Shown here in pieces: positions 49,065 through 57,932 of a stretch of 64,000 nt of DNA (the stretch's first letter is position 1; every line of letters starts with the position of its first letter). A model generated the notes under the pieces. It did no database searches and was not told where the DNA came from. It worked only from the letters and a program-made list of their open reading frames with translations. The DNA comes from Acidimicrobiales bacterium (GTDB taxonomy: Bacteria; Actinomycetota; Acidimicrobiia; Acidimicrobiales; MedAcidi-G1), in assembly GCA_022452145.1 (NCBI GenBank), contig JAKURY010000003.1, positions 1 through 64,000 of the forward strand, read 5' to 3'. The translations under genes were made by a program, and so were the position numbers.

Positions 49065-50152
49065 GCCGTGGATTGTCGTCGCAGGATGAGCAGGAAGAAC
49101 GGTGCGCCTATGAAGGCGGTGATCACGCCTATGGGCAGCTCGGCGGGAGACCGCACCGTTCGGGCGACCACGTCGGCCAGGGCCAGGAATGCTGCGCCGA
49201 AGAGCAGGGAGAGCGGGATGACCCGTCGGTGGCTGGATCCTGCGACCATGCGAACGGCGTGGGGAACGACGAGTCCAACGAAGCCGATGAGGCCGCTGAC
49301 CGCCACGGCCGCAGCCGCGCCCAACGACGCCGTCATGAGCACCAGCCTCCGGATGGTTCGTGGCCGGAGGCCGAGTGTCGTGGCCTCCTCGTCTCCGACG
49401 GCCAGGACGTCCAGCGAACCGACCGACAGCAGCAGGCCGGCCATGCAGATGGCTGCGTAAGGAACCAGAAGGCGCACCTCTCCCCAGCCGGCGGTCGATA
49501 GGCGCCCGAGGATCCATGCGAAGACCTGCTGGAGGGTCTCCGAGTTCTGCTGCTGGATGAAGGTCTGGATGGCGGTGAAGAAGTTGGCCACGGCCACACC
49601 GGCGAGGATGAGGGTGGCCGGCGACCCGGTCTTTCCCCGGCGGACGCTGAGGGTGCCGGCTGCTGCGACCGCCAGGAGGGCTCCGGCGAAGGCCGCCAGC
49701 GGAACCGGGTCGATGAAGCCGATTGCGTCCTGGAGTCTGGCCACGATGGCGATGGTTGCGCCCAGGCCGGCTCCGGCGGCGATTCCCAGGAGGTAGGGAT
49801 CGGCCAGGGGGTTGCGGAATACCCCCTGATAGGCAGCACCCGATCCGGCCAGAAGGGCTCCGACCAGGAGGCCGAGCACCACCCTCGGGGCGCGCAGGTC
49901 CCAGACGATCGCCCGTTCAGCGACCGACAGCGAGGAGTCGACGTCCACGAGGGGGAGTCGGTCGACCAGCTCCAGGACTACATGCCAGACGGGTATGGAA
50001 ACCGGCCCGGTGGCCACGCCCACCACTGCGGCGACCAGGACCGATGCGACGCCGACGGCCAGCCAGCGGACTCCGAGTCGGGACCTGCCGGGCCCGACAG
50101 GCCCGCTCAGCCAGCCACGGGATGCCGGTGATCCGAGCGACCGGGACGTCAT
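49061..50152 (-). CDS. btuC: FecCD-family ABC permease, probable cobalamin importer
   Basis: A 363-residue permease with about ten hydrophobic helices. The blocks LRAPRVVLGLLVGALLAGSG, YQGVFRNPLADPYLLG and SGLIGFVGLVVPHAVRM are classic for BtuC/FecCD/FhuB permeases. I use the ATG at 50152, 20 bases after the binding-protein gene; a longer frame would overlap that gene. It couples to the ATPase through a 4-base overlap. The B12 assignment rests on the riboswitch. Confidence 0.87.
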   Translation of the reverse strand: MTSRSLGSPASRGWLSGPVGPGRSRLGVRWLAVGVASVLVAAVVGVATGPVSIPVWHVVLELVDRLPLVDVDSSLSVAERAIVWDLRAPRVVLGLLVGALLAGSGAAYQGVFRNPLADPYLLGIAAGAGLGATIAIVARLQDAIGFIDPVPLAAFAGALLAVAAAGTLSVRRGKTGSPATLILAGVAVANFFTAIQTFIQQQNSETLQQVFAWILGRLSTAGWGEVRLLVPYAAICMAGLLLSVGSLDVLAVGDEEATTLGLRPRTIRRLVLMTASLGAAAAVAVSGLIGFVGLVVPHAVRMVAGSSHRRVIPLSLLFGAAFLALADVVARTVRSPAELPIGVITAFIGAPFFLLILRRQSTA

Positions 50153-50171
50153 CGGATCACCTCGGATCCGA

Positions 50172-51056
50172 TCACTCGACAGAGTTGACAGCATCGACGA
50201 TGGCACGCAGGAAGTCCACGATGCGCGGACCCCAACGCGAGGCCACGTCATCGTCGAGCTCGACTATGCGGCCTGTGGACACGGCCGTAAGGGTCTCCCA
50301 GCCGGGGCGCTCGGCGATCGCCGCCGCCGTCTGGGCGCAGCACTTCGTGTCGGCCAGGAAGATGATGTCCGGATCGGCATCCAGGAGGTACTCGGCCGAG
50401 AGCTGCGGATAGCCCCAGGAGGACCCGTCGGCATCGGCCGGGTCGGCGGCGTTGACGAGGCCGGCCATGGCGTAGACCTCGCCGATGAACGTCGCCGACG
50501 TGACGGTGTAGAGGGTGTCGTCCAACTCGTGGTAGTAGCTGAGGGGCTCGTCGCGTTCGGTCACCGAGGCTGCCAGGTCGGACATCTCGGCCTGCATTGC
50601 GTCCACTAGCGCAGCAGCTTCCGCAGCGTGAGCGGTGATCTCCCCGAGGGCCAGGATCTGGATGTAGGTGTCAGCAATCGTCATCGAGGCTCCCTGGAGC
50701 AGGGAGGCGACCCCGGCGGCCTCGAGGCCGGCGACCACATCGCCCGGATCGTAGGAGAGGACCACCAGGTCCGGCCGGAAGCCCAGGATGGCCTCTACGT
50801 TGGGCTCGAAGCCGCTCAGGTCCGTTACCGGGGCCTCGACGGGGAAGGTGGAGAGGGAGTCGACCGCCACCACCTTGTCGTCGGCGCCGATGGCGAAGAG
50901 CATCTCGGTCGCCACCGTCGAGATCGAGACGATGCGTGCCGGACCGGCGGGCTCGGCTGCGGCCGGGGCACCTGACATGGCGGTGGAGGTCTCCGTGCCG
51001 CCACAGGCGGCGAGGGTGAGGACGGCGAGCAGCGATGCCAGGATCTTGCGAAGCAT
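50172..51056 (-). CDS. btuF: substrate-binding lipoprotein, probable cobalamin importer
   Basis: A 294-residue extracellular lipoprotein. The signal peptide ends in lipobox LAAC (about residues 15-18). The class III binding-protein lobes show RIVSISTVATEMLFAIGADD, then a long linker helix, then DADPDIIFLADTKCCAQ and ERPGWETLTAV, common in actinobacterial BtuF/FepB-like proteins. It is the first gene after a cobalamin riboswitch, so it should bind cobalamin or a precursor. Its AGGAGG ribosome site lies in a small hairpin. Confidence 0.87.
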   Translation of the reverse strand: MLRKILASLLAVLTLAACGGTETSTAMSGAPAAAEPAGPARIVSISTVATEMLFAIGADDKVVAVDSLSTFPVEAPVTDLSGFEPNVEAILGFRPDLVVLSYDPGDVVAGLEAAGVASLLQGASMTIADTYIQILALGEITAHAAEAAALVDAMQAEMSDLAASVTERDEPLSYYHELDDTLYTVTSATFIGEVYAMAGLVNAADPADADGSSWGYPQLSAEYLLDADPDIIFLADTKCCAQTAAAIAERPGWETLTAVSTGRIVELDDDVASRWGPRIVDFLRAIVDAVNSVE

Positions 51057-51067
51057 CGGAACGGGTT

Positions 51068-51085
51068 CCTCCTGTCATCGAGGAG
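51068..51085 (-). promoter_or_regulatory. SD-sequestering hairpin before btuF
   Basis: On the reverse strand CTCCT, a 7-base loop and AGGAG form a stem that covers most of the AGGAGG ribosome binding site, about 11 bases before the ATG. This is a plausible expression platform for the upstream riboswitch acting on translation. Confidence 0.55.
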
Positions 51086-51119
51086 TCATCGCTCGATCGA
51101 CAGGCCATTCGCAGGCCAT

Positions 51120-51262
51120 CGGCCGAACCGAATCCCTTGCCTCGAGGGTGTCTGGTTCGTACGGCGGGGAGCTGGCTCGGACTCGTCGTCACCTTAGAGC
51201 GACGACATCACCGCTGCGGGACAGTGCCGGGATCACACCGGACTTCCGTCTCCAGACCGCGG
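51120..51262 (-). promoter_or_regulatory. cobalamin riboswitch
   Basis: Read on the reverse strand, 51250-51211 gives GGAAGTCCGGTGTGATCCCG followed by GCACTGTCCCGCAGCGGTGA, matching the conserved core of the cobalamin riboswitch. The B12 box GAGCCAGCTCCCCGCCG follows at about 51179-51163. Between them is one hairpin (GTCGTCGC, loop TCTAAG, GTGACGAC; 51206-51185). A further CGAACC/GGTTCG hairpin (51159-51124) lies downstream. The 5' side is very short: only GTC-TGGA-GAC precedes the core, so the long 5' arm of the classic form is missing. It controls the btuF-btuC-btuD operon. Confidence 0.9.
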
Positions 51263-51266
51263 CGGC

Positions 51267-51294
51267 AGTGTAGCGACTGCCCGGCCGCTCTCAG
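51267..51294 (-). promoter_or_regulatory. promoter of the riboswitch-btuFCD transcript
   Basis: On the reverse strand -35-like CTGAGA (51294-51289) and -10 TACACT (51272-51267) with a 16-base spacer. The predicted start near 51260 is just before the first riboswitch helix. Confidence 0.55.
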
Positions 51295-51343
51295 GCGAGG
51301 GCCGGACGATCGGTCTCGTCGAGTACGAACCGTGCATCAGGGA

Positions 51344-51487
51344 TCATGTGGCCTCGCCTCGGTCAGGCCCGACGTCGGCGAACCTGGGGCCCGCGATGCC
51401 GACATGGCTGGACACCGGCCGGTTGACGAGCTGGCAGGCCAGGTCGACGGCGACGTCGAGCACCTCGTCGTGGGACAGTGGTCGCAT
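51344..51487 (-). CDS. small 47-residue open frame, hypothetical
   Basis: A 47-codon ATG frame on the reverse strand with peptide MRPLSHDEVLDVAVDLACQL in its first part and VGIAGPRFADVG near the end. No homologue is recognised. It is included because a TATTCT box lies eight bases before the ATG, the same start geometry as many genes in this window, and because its third codon positions are G/C-rich. It ends 50 bases before the btuF promoter. It may be a real small protein, a fragment of a lost gene, or chance. Confidence 0.35.
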   Translation of the reverse strand: MRPLSHDEVLDVAVDLACQLVNRPVSSHVGIAGPRFADVGPDRGEAT

Positions 51488-51495
51488 CGGAATGC

Positions 51496-51501
51496 AGAAT
51501 A
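51496..51501 (-). promoter_or_regulatory. possible -10 box of the small frame at 51487
   Basis: TATTCT on the reverse strand, eight bases before the ATG of the 47-codon frame. The surrounding 40 bases are unusually A/T-rich for this genome. Confidence 0.35.
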
Positions 51502-51644
51502 GATCCACTGGTTAGTTTCACGCCGAGCTGAGACAGGTCGTGGTCCTGCTGGGGACGTGACGGCACTCTGCAGGAGATGACGGCCTCGGCGTGGCGGGGC
51601 CGCCGGAGATCGGTCAAGGTGGGCACAGCCACCGAGGAGGGCCC

Positions 51645-52916
51645 ATGGACCACGACATTCCCGCTGACCTCGCGGACTACCTCGTCGAGTTGGACGAGTT
51701 CATCGAGAGCGAGATCAGGCCGCTCGAAGAGCAGGACGACAACATCAGGTTCTTCGACCACCGTCGGGAGGATGCGCGCACCGATTGGGACCGCGACGGG
51801 CTCCCCAACCGGCAGTGGGAGGAGCTGCTGGCAGAGGCACGGCGCCGGGCCGACGAGGCCGGTCACTACCGGTACCCGCTGTCAGAGGAACTGGGCGGCA
51901 GGAACGGCACCAACCTGGGCATGGCCGTCATCCGGGAGCACCTCGCCGCTAGGGGCCTCGGGCTGCACAACGACCTCCAGAACGAGCACTCGATCGTCGG
52001 CAACAACGTAGGACTGTTGCTGATGCTGGAGTACGGGAGCGACGAACAGAAGGCCGAATGGGTGCCACACCTGCTGGAGGGGACTCGTGGTTTCGCCTTC
52101 GGGATCACCGAGCCGGAGCACGGATCGGACGCCACCCACATGGAGACCAGCGCCGTGCGCGACGGGGACGGATGGGTGATCAACGGCGAGAAGACGTGGA
52201 ACACCGGCATACACCGGGCGCACAGCGACATGATCCTGGCCAGGACCTCCGGCGAGCCCGGGGACGGCCACGGCATCACCGCGTTCCTGACCCCCATGGA
52301 TGCCGACGGGCTGGTCATCGAGGAATACCTCTGGACCTTCAACATGCCGACCGACCACGGCCGCGTGTCGCTCACCGACGTGCGCGTGCCCCACGGCGCC
52401 ATCCTCGGAGAGGAGGGTCGCGGACTGCAGATCGCCCAGCACTTCTTCAACGAGAACCGGATCCGACAGGCCGCCTCCAGCCTCGGAGCCGCCCAGTACT
52501 GCATCAACGAGTCGGTCGCGTATGCGAAGGAGCGCAGGCCGTTCGGCAGGCCGCTCTCGATCAACCAGGGGATCCAGTTCCCCCTGGTCGAGCTCCAGAC
52601 GGAGTGCGAGATGCTCAGGGCGCTGGTGCAGAAGACCGCGTGGCAGATGGACGCCTACGGGGCGTTCTCGGTCTCGGACAGGGTCTCGATGTGCAACTAC
52701 CGGGCCAACCGGTTGTGCTGCGAGGCGGCGGATCGGGCCATGCAGGTCCACGGCGGGCTGGGCTATTCACGCCACCGGCCGTTCGAACACATCTACCGGC
52801 ACCACCGGCGCTACCGGATCACAGAGGGTGCCGAGGAAATCCAGATGCGCCGCATCGCCGGCTACATGTTCGGCTTTATGAAGCAGCAGGCCCCCAAGGG
52901 TGTCGCCGGGGACTGA
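51645..52916 (+). CDS. acyl-CoA dehydrogenase (ACAD10/11-associated type)
   Basis: A 423-residue flavoprotein dehydrogenase that introduces a trans-2 double bond into an acyl-CoA. FGITEPEHGSDATHMET is the substrate/FAD loop, and the C-terminal VHGGLGYSRHRPFEHIYRHH with RITEGAEEIQ is the FAD-adenine region common to long-chain and ACAD11-like members. The ATG at 51645 is preceded by GAGGAGGG, a strong ribosome site. It is followed ten bases later by an ACAD10/11-type phosphotransferase, an association that in mammals occurs as one fused protein processing 4-hydroxyacyl-CoAs. Confidence 0.9.
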   Translation: MDHDIPADLADYLVELDEFIESEIRPLEEQDDNIRFFDHRREDARTDWDRDGLPNRQWEELLAEARRRADEAGHYRYPLSEELGGRNGTNLGMAVIREHLAARGLGLHNDLQNEHSIVGNNVGLLLMLEYGSDEQKAEWVPHLLEGTRGFAFGITEPEHGSDATHMETSAVRDGDGWVINGEKTWNTGIHRAHSDMILARTSGEPGDGHGITAFLTPMDADGLVIEEYLWTFNMPTDHGRVSLTDVRVPHGAILGEEGRGLQIAQHFFNENRIRQAASSLGAAQYCINESVAYAKERRPFGRPLSINQGIQFPLVELQTECEMLRALVQKTAWQMDAYGAFSVSDRVSMCNYRANRLCCEAADRAMQVHGGLGYSRHRPFEHIYRHHRRYRITEGAEEIQMRRIAGYMFGFMKQQAPKGVAGD

Positions 52917-52926
52917 GCGGCAGACG

Positions 52927-54345
52927 ATGACCGACGTCAGGAAACTCCAGGACCTTCTAGGCGAGGTCCTGCAGAGGCTGGACGGTTTCGTGACCCTCCA
53001 CTCGGTGGAGCGACTGTCGGGGGGAGCCAGCCAGGAGACCTACCGCCTCCGAGTCGAAATGGAGGACGGTGCATGCAGCCTGGCGCTGCGCAGGAGCGTC
53101 GGCCCGACCGAAGGGCGTGGCATCGGAGGGCCCGGCCTTGCAGTCGAGGCACGTCTCATGGTGCTGGCCCGTCGGGCGGGGGTGCCCGGTCCCGACGTCC
53201 GCCTGGTCCTCCGCCCGGAGGACGGCCTGGGAGACGGGTTCGTCATGGAGTGGATCGCCGGCGAGAGCCTCGGGGGCCGGATCAACCGCTCCGAGAACCT
53301 GGTCGCCGCCAGGGCTGGGCTGGCCCGTGAGTGCGGACGAGCGCTGGCGCGGATCCATTCCATCGACCTGGACTCCACGGGGCTACGCGACGTCCTGGGC
53401 GAGGTCGGCCCGGAAGACGAGGTCAGGTTGACGTGGGAGCGCTACCAGGGGTTCGGCAGTGCCCAGCCGATGATCGACTTCACCGCCCGGTGGCTCCTGG
53501 ACCACCTGCCCCCCGACGGCGAGGTGGCCCTCGTCCACGGAGACTTCCGCAACGGCAACCTGGTGGTCGACCCGACCGGCATGGGTGCCGTGCTGGACTG
53601 GGAGATCGCCCACATCGGTGACCCGATGCGTGACCTGGGCTGGCTCTGCACCTCCAGTTGGCGCTTCGGCCATCCGGAGCAACCGGTTGGTGGCTTCGGC
53701 TCCTACGAGGACCTGTTCGCCGGCTACGAGGAGGAGTCGGGTCGTGTCGTCGACCCGGAGCACGTCAGATTCTGGGAGGTGTTCGGATCCTTCTGGTGGT
53801 CGATCGGCTGCCTCGGCATGGCCGACCAGTACCGGACCGGCCCGGACCGCAGCGTGGAGCGGGCGGCGATCGGAAGGCGCTCGTCGGAGTGCCAGGTGGA
53901 CTGTGTGAACATCCTCATCCCAGGCCCGGTCACCGAGGTGGCCCGGGAGGGTGGCGACCACGGGCCCGACCTGCCACGGGTCGACGAGATGGTCGGCAGC
54001 GTCCGTGAGTTCCTGCGGTCCGACGTGGTTCCGGCCATAGACGGTCGGACCGGGTTCCTCGCCCGTGTGGCAGCCAACTCGCTGGACATCGTGGCCCGCG
54101 AACTGGAGTGGGGAGACGAACACCGGCATCTGGAGTGGTCCCGGTTGCGGAACCTCCTCGGCGTGGACGGCACCCTCGGAGAACTCAGGCTCCTGCTGGC
54201 CGAAGGACTGCGGGATGGGTCCGTTGCCCTGGATGCAGACGGGCTCGTCGGCCACCTCCGGCAAACGGTCGTGAACCAGGTCCTCATAGACCAGCCCACC
54301 TACCCGGGGTGCATAGCCGCACTCGGATTCGACGCCGACACCTGA
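52927..54345 (+). CDS. ACAD10/11-type phosphotransferase fused to a DUF6285-like domain
   Basis: A 472-residue two-part protein. Residues about 1-320 are an aminoglycoside-phosphotransferase-like kinase: GGASQETYRL nucleotide loop, VHGDFRNGN catalytic loop and VLDWEIAHIGDP metal-binding segment, the form found in the N-terminal part of ACAD10/11. Residues about 350-470 resemble the DUF6285 domain that is often a separate gene (FLARVAANSLDIVARELEWG). By analogy it may phosphorylate a hydroxyacyl-CoA for the neighbouring dehydrogenase system; that is inference. Antibiotic resistance is unlikely. Confidence 0.82.
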   Translation: MTDVRKLQDLLGEVLQRLDGFVTLHSVERLSGGASQETYRLRVEMEDGACSLALRRSVGPTEGRGIGGPGLAVEARLMVLARRAGVPGPDVRLVLRPEDGLGDGFVMEWIAGESLGGRINRSENLVAARAGLARECGRALARIHSIDLDSTGLRDVLGEVGPEDEVRLTWERYQGFGSAQPMIDFTARWLLDHLPPDGEVALVHGDFRNGNLVVDPTGMGAVLDWEIAHIGDPMRDLGWLCTSSWRFGHPEQPVGGFGSYEDLFAGYEEESGRVVDPEHVRFWEVFGSFWWSIGCLGMADQYRTGPDRSVERAAIGRRSSECQVDCVNILIPGPVTEVAREGGDHGPDLPRVDEMVGSVREFLRSDVVPAIDGRTGFLARVAANSLDIVARELEWGDEHRHLEWSRLRNLLGVDGTLGELRLLLAEGLRDGSVALDADGLVGHLRQTVVNQVLIDQPTYPGCIAALGFDADT

Positions 54346-54356
54346 AAACGAGAGCA

Positions 54357-54377
54357 CCGCAGGTCGTTGACCTGCGG
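54357..54377. terminator. stem-loop between the phosphotransferase and tRNA-Ala
   Basis: CCGCAGGTC and GACCTGCGG, a perfect 9-base stem with a GTT loop, 12 bases after the phosphotransferase stop and before the convergent tRNA-Ala gene. There is no U-tract; it could terminate both directions. Confidence 0.6.
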
Positions 54378-54384
54378 CGTCACG

Positions 54385-54457
54385 TGGAGCTAGAGGGAAT
54401 TGAACCCTCGACCTCTTCCATGCCATGGAAGCGCTCTGCCAACTGAGCTATAGCCCC
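54385..54457 (-). tRNA. tRNA-Ala (anticodon GGC)
   Basis: On the reverse strand the acceptor GGGGCTA pairs with TAGCTCC and contains the G3-U70 wobble that marks alanine tRNAs, with discriminator A. The D-arm is AGCTCAGTTGGCAGAGC, the anticodon loop ATGGCAT holds GGC, and the T-arm has GGTTCAATTCC. CCA is not encoded. It reads GCC and GCU. Confidence 0.97.
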
Positions 54458-54544
54458 GAGGAGCCGACAATCTACCAGCGCCCCTCCGGGACACGGCTCG
54501 GCCGATCCGGGTTCGGGGGTACCTCCGGCCAGCCGACGCCTCGC

Positions 54545-54550
54545 TAGCCT
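54545..54550 (+). promoter_or_regulatory. -10 box of leuS, leaderless geometry
   Basis: TAGCCT, seven bases before the ATG of leuS, in the 100-base gap after tRNA-Ala. Confidence 0.55.
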
Positions 54551-54557
54551 CACGTCG

Positions 54558-57032
54558 ATGTCCGAGCGCTACAACCCCCAGGCCATCGAGGCCCGCTGGC
54601 AGCAGCACTGGCTCGACGAGGGCACCTACCAGGTCGACAACGACGACCCCCGGCCGCCGTTCTACGTGCTCTCCATGTACCCGTACCCGAGCGGTCCGGC
54701 GCACATGGGCCACGTCCGCAACTACACGATGGGCGACCTGCTGGTCCGCTACCGCACCATGCGGGGCGACGGCGTGCTCTCACCCATCGGCTTCGACTCG
54801 TTCGGCCTGCCGGCAGAGAACGCGGCCATCACCACCGGCACCCATCCGCGCATCAACACCGAGGCCAACATTGAGGCCCTGTCCGCATCCCTGCGACGCA
54901 TCGGCGCCGTCTACGACTGGCGGCGCGTCGTACGCAGCCACGATCCGTCATACATGCGTTGGACGCAGTGGATCTTCCTGAAGTTCTACGCGGCCGGCCT
55001 CGTCTACCGCGACACCGCCCCGGTCAACTGGTGCCCCGGCTGCCAGACCGTGCTGGCCAACGAGCAGGTGCTGGGCGACGGCAGCTGCGAGCGCTCGGGC
55101 GACCTGGTCGAGCGCCACGACATGGAGCAGTGGTTCTACCGGATCACCGACTACGCCCAGCAACTCCTCGACGACATGGACACCGTCGACTGGCCCGAGA
55201 AGGTCAAGGTCATGCAGCGCCACTGGATCGGCCGCTCCGAAGGGACCGAGTTCGGCCTTCCGATTGCGGACGGCGACGGAAACGCCCGCAGCGACGTCGA
55301 GCCGCTGGCCGTGTTCACCACCCGTCCCGACACCTCCTTCGGCATCACGTTCGCCGTCGTCTCGCCGGAACACCCCCGGGTCGACGAGCTGACCAGCGAC
55401 GACCGGAGGGCCGCCGTCGACGCCTTCAGGACATCGGTCGAAGGCCTCAGCGAGATCGACCGCATGTCCACCACCGGCCCGCTGGACAAGCGCGGCGTGG
55501 CCACCGGTGGCCGGGTCGTGAACCCCTTCACCGGCCAGGCCATCCCGGTCTTCCTGGCCGACTACGTCCTCATGACCTACGGCACCGGGGCGATCATGGC
55601 CGTACCCGGACAGGACCAGCGCGACTGGGACTTCGCCACCGCCCACGGCTGCGACATCGTCCGGACCGTCCAGCCGCCCGACGGCTTTGACGGCGAGGCC
55701 TACCTGGGTGACGGAACGGCCATCAACAGCGGGTTCCTTGACGGCATGGATGTGGCCGAGGCCAAGGAGGCTGCTGCCGACTGGCTGGAGGCCGAGGGCC
55801 TGGGCGTCCGGAAGGTCAACTACCGCCTCCGCGACTGGCTGCTGTCCCGCCAGCGCTACTGGGGCTGCCCGATCCCCATCGTCTACTGCGAGGCCTGCGG
55901 CGAGCAGCCGGTACCGCTCGACGAGCTGCCGGTCGAGCTACCCGACGACGTCGAGTTCATGCCGACGGGTCGGTCGCCGCTGACCACCCACGACGGCTTC
56001 CTGTCGGCCACCTGCCCTACGTGTGACGGCCTGGCCAGACGCGAGACCGACACCATGGACACTTTCGTGGACTCCTCCTGGTACTTCCTGCGTTTCGCCG
56101 ACCCGTGGAACGACGAGGCACCGTTCGCGTCTGACGCGGCGGCCAGCTGGCTGCCCGTCGACCAGTACATCGGCGGCGTGGAGCACGCCATCCTCCACCT
56201 GATGTACGCCCGCTTCTTCACCAAGGCCCTGGCAGACCTGGGGGTGGCGCCCGCCGGGCTGCGGGAGCCGTTCCAGCGCCTCTTCACCCAGGGGATGATC
56301 CGTCTCGGCGGTACGAAGATGTCCAAGTCCAAGGGCAACCTGGTCGCCCCCGAGCCGATCTTGGACCGCCAGGGGGCAGACGCCCTGCGTCTCGCCCACC
56401 TGCAGGTGAAGCCCCCGCAGGAGGACGTGGACTGGGAGGACTTCGGTATCGACGGGTGCGCCAAGTTTCTGGCCCGGGTCTGGCGCCTGGCCGTACCGGA
56501 TTCTGACCTGGCAGCGGGACCCCGTACCGGAGATCCCACCGAAGCCGATGCCGCCGTCGACCGGGCCACCCACAGGCTCGTGGCCCGTATCACCGACGAG
56601 TACGACCGCTGGTCCTACAACACGGCGATTGCCGGGTTCATGGAGTTCACCAACACCCTCTACCGGTACGTGCAGGCGGATGATGGCCCGCACGCCGACA
56701 CGCTGGCCGCAGCGGTCGACGCCCTGCTGCAGGTCATGGCCCCGGCCGCACCACACATGTGCGCCGAACTCTGGGAGATGCGACGTGGTGGCCACGTCCA
56801 CGTGGAGCCGTGGCCCGAGTCCGACCCGTCCAAGCTCGTCGACGACACCGTGACGATGGTGGTCCAGGTCAACGGCAAGGTCCGCGACCGGCTCGAGGTG
56901 TCCTCCGACATCGACGAGGTGGGCGCCATCGCGGCGGCTCTGGCCTGTGGGAAGGTCGTCGCCGCCCTCGACGGGGGAGAACCTCGCAAGGTCATCGCCC
57001 GGCCACCGAAGCTGGTCAACGTCGTCGTCTGA
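54558..57032 (+). CDS. leuS: leucyl-tRNA synthetase
   Basis: An 824-residue class I aminoacyl-tRNA synthetase charging tRNA-Leu. The HIGH-type motif is [15 protein letters not shown] near residue 40 (HMGH), the editing domain lies in the middle (about 230-400; TTRPDTSFG), and KMSKSKGN is near residue 590. The C-terminal anticodon-binding and tail domains end in the family-type [11 protein letters not shown] and [13 protein letters not shown]. Length is within the bacterial range. No T-box or other leader is possible with the start so close to its promoter. Confidence 0.97.
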   Translation: MSERYNPQAIEARWQQHWLDEGTYQVDNDDPRPPFYVLSMYPYPSGPAHMGHVRNYTMGDLLVRYRTMRGDGVLSPIGFDSFGLPAENAAITTGTHPRINTEANIEALSASLRRIGAVYDWRRVVRSHDPSYMRWTQWIFLKFYAAGLVYRDTAPVNWCPGCQTVLANEQVLGDGSCERSGDLVERHDMEQWFYRITDYAQQLLDDMDTVDWPEKVKVMQRHWIGRSEGTEFGLPIADGDGNARSDVEPLAVFTTRPDTSFGITFAVVSPEHPRVDELTSDDRRAAVDAFRTSVEGLSEIDRMSTTGPLDKRGVATGGRVVNPFTGQAIPVFLADYVLMTYGTGAIMAVPGQDQRDWDFATAHGCDIVRTVQPPDGFDGEAYLGDGTAINSGFLDGMDVAEAKEAAADWLEAEGLGVRKVNYRLRDWLLSRQRYWGCPIPIVYCEACGEQPVPLDELPVELPDDVEFMPTGRSPLTTHDGFLSATCPTCDGLARRETDTMDTFVDSSWYFLRFADPWNDEAPFASDAAASWLPVDQYIGGVEHAILHLMYARFFTKALADLGVAPAGLREPFQRLFTQGMIRLGGTKMSKSKGNLVAPEPILDRQGADALRLAHLQVKPPQEDVDWEDFGIDGCAKFLARVWRLAVPDSDLAAGPRTGDPTEADAAVDRATHRLVARITDEYDRWSYNTAIAGFMEFTNTLYRYVQADDGPHADTLAAAVDALLQVMAPAAPHMCAELWEMRRGGHVHVEPWPESDPSKLVDDTVTMVVQVNGKVRDRLEVSSDIDEVGAIAAALACGKVVAALDGGEPRKVIARPPKLVNVVV

Positions 57033-57036
57033 AACG

Positions 57037-57059
57037 CCGGCCGTGCCAGTTGCGGCCGG
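57037..57059. terminator. stem-loop between leuS and the PAC2 gene
   Basis: CCGGCCG and CGGCCGG separated by nine bases, five bases after the leuS stop and five before the convergent PAC2 gene end. No U-tract. Confidence 0.5.
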
Positions 57060-57064
57060 GGTGC

Positions 57065-57931
57065 TCAGCCGTCGTCGTGGCTTCGCAGGTAGCGCTCCAG
57101 TTCGGCGGCCAGCTGCTCGCCGTCAGGTAGCTGGCCCCGCACGTCGTGGAGGTCGTCGTAGGCCGCCTCCAGCTTCTCCAGCATGGTGACGTGCTCCGGG
57201 TTCCGTGTCACCAGGTCGTCCAGGCGGGCCCGTGTGGCAAGCGCCGACTCGGCCAACGGACCGTCCTCGAACGAGACCCCGGTGAGCTCGCCCAGGCCGT
57301 TCAGCAGGGCCAGCGCCGCCGGGGGATACGAGGAGGCAGACAGGTAGTGGGGGACCTGTGCCCACAGCCCGATGGCCGGGATGCCCGTCCTGCTGGCCTC
57401 CATCTCGATTACGGCCTGGACACCGGCAGGCACCTCGATCGTGGCCGTGACGAAGTCCAGCCGCTCGGTCATCTCCGGGCTGCCTGCCGTGCAGGACAGG
57501 CGCGTGGGCCGGGTGTGAGGAACGGCTGCCGGGTATGCGCCCAGTCCCACGACCATCCTGACGTCCAGGCTGCGGCAGAGGGCCATCACAGCATCGGAGA
57601 ACGCCCTCCACTCGTGGTCGGGCTCGGGGCCGTGGAGCACGAGCACGTCGTTCTCCGAAGTCGACTCCAGCAGGAAGAGCTCGATGCTCGGCCACTCCAT
57701 GCGCCGGCTCACGCCGTCGACGAGGTGCAGGGTGGGTCGCCGGGCCCGATGGTCGAGCAGGCGGTCGGTGTCGAACCGGGCGAGCCTCCGACCCGGATCG
57801 CCGTCCAGGAGTCGCTGTCGGGCCGCCCTGGCCGCCCCGGCGGCGTCGATCCAGCCATCCAGGGCCAGCAGCAGGACCGGGTTCTCCAGTACCGGGACCT
57901 CGAGGACCTCCACGAGCGGTCGAGCGTCCAC
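57065..57931 (-). CDS. PAC2-family protein
   Basis: A 288-residue protein from the GTG that follows the phosphotransferase stop by one base. The blocks PVLLLALDGWIDAAGAAR, LLLESTSENDVLVLHGPEPD, VGLGAYPAAVPHTRP and GIPAIGLWAQVPHYLSA match actinobacterial PAC2 proteins, which share the fold of eukaryotic proteasome assembly chaperones. Their bacterial role is unproven, though they often occur in genomes with proteasomes. No proteasome gene is in this window. It is co-transcribed with the phosphotransferase upstream. Confidence 0.85.
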   Translation of the reverse strand: MDARPLVEVLEVPVLENPVLLLALDGWIDAAGAARAARQRLLDGDPGRRLARFDTDRLLDHRARRPTLHLVDGVSRRMEWPSIELFLLESTSENDVLVLHGPEPDHEWRAFSDAVMALCRSLDVRMVVGLGAYPAAVPHTRPTRLSCTAGSPEMTERLDFVTATIEVPAGVQAVIEMEASRTGIPAIGLWAQVPHYLSASSYPPAALALLNGLGELTGVSFEDGPLAESALATRARLDDLVTRNPEHVTMLEKLEAAYDDLHDVRGQLPDGEQLAAELERYLRSHDDG

Positions 57932-57932
57932 T

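Noticed and set aside
48422-49517. Long upstream extension of the ABC ATPase frame
   Set aside because: The extra residues overlap the permease and are Arg/His/Gly-rich shadow sequence; the ATG at 49064 overlapping the permease stop gives a normal-length ATPase.
54300-54560. tRNA-Ala as a mobile-element attachment site
   Set aside because: No integrase, direct repeat of the tRNA 3' end or composition change is visible nearby.
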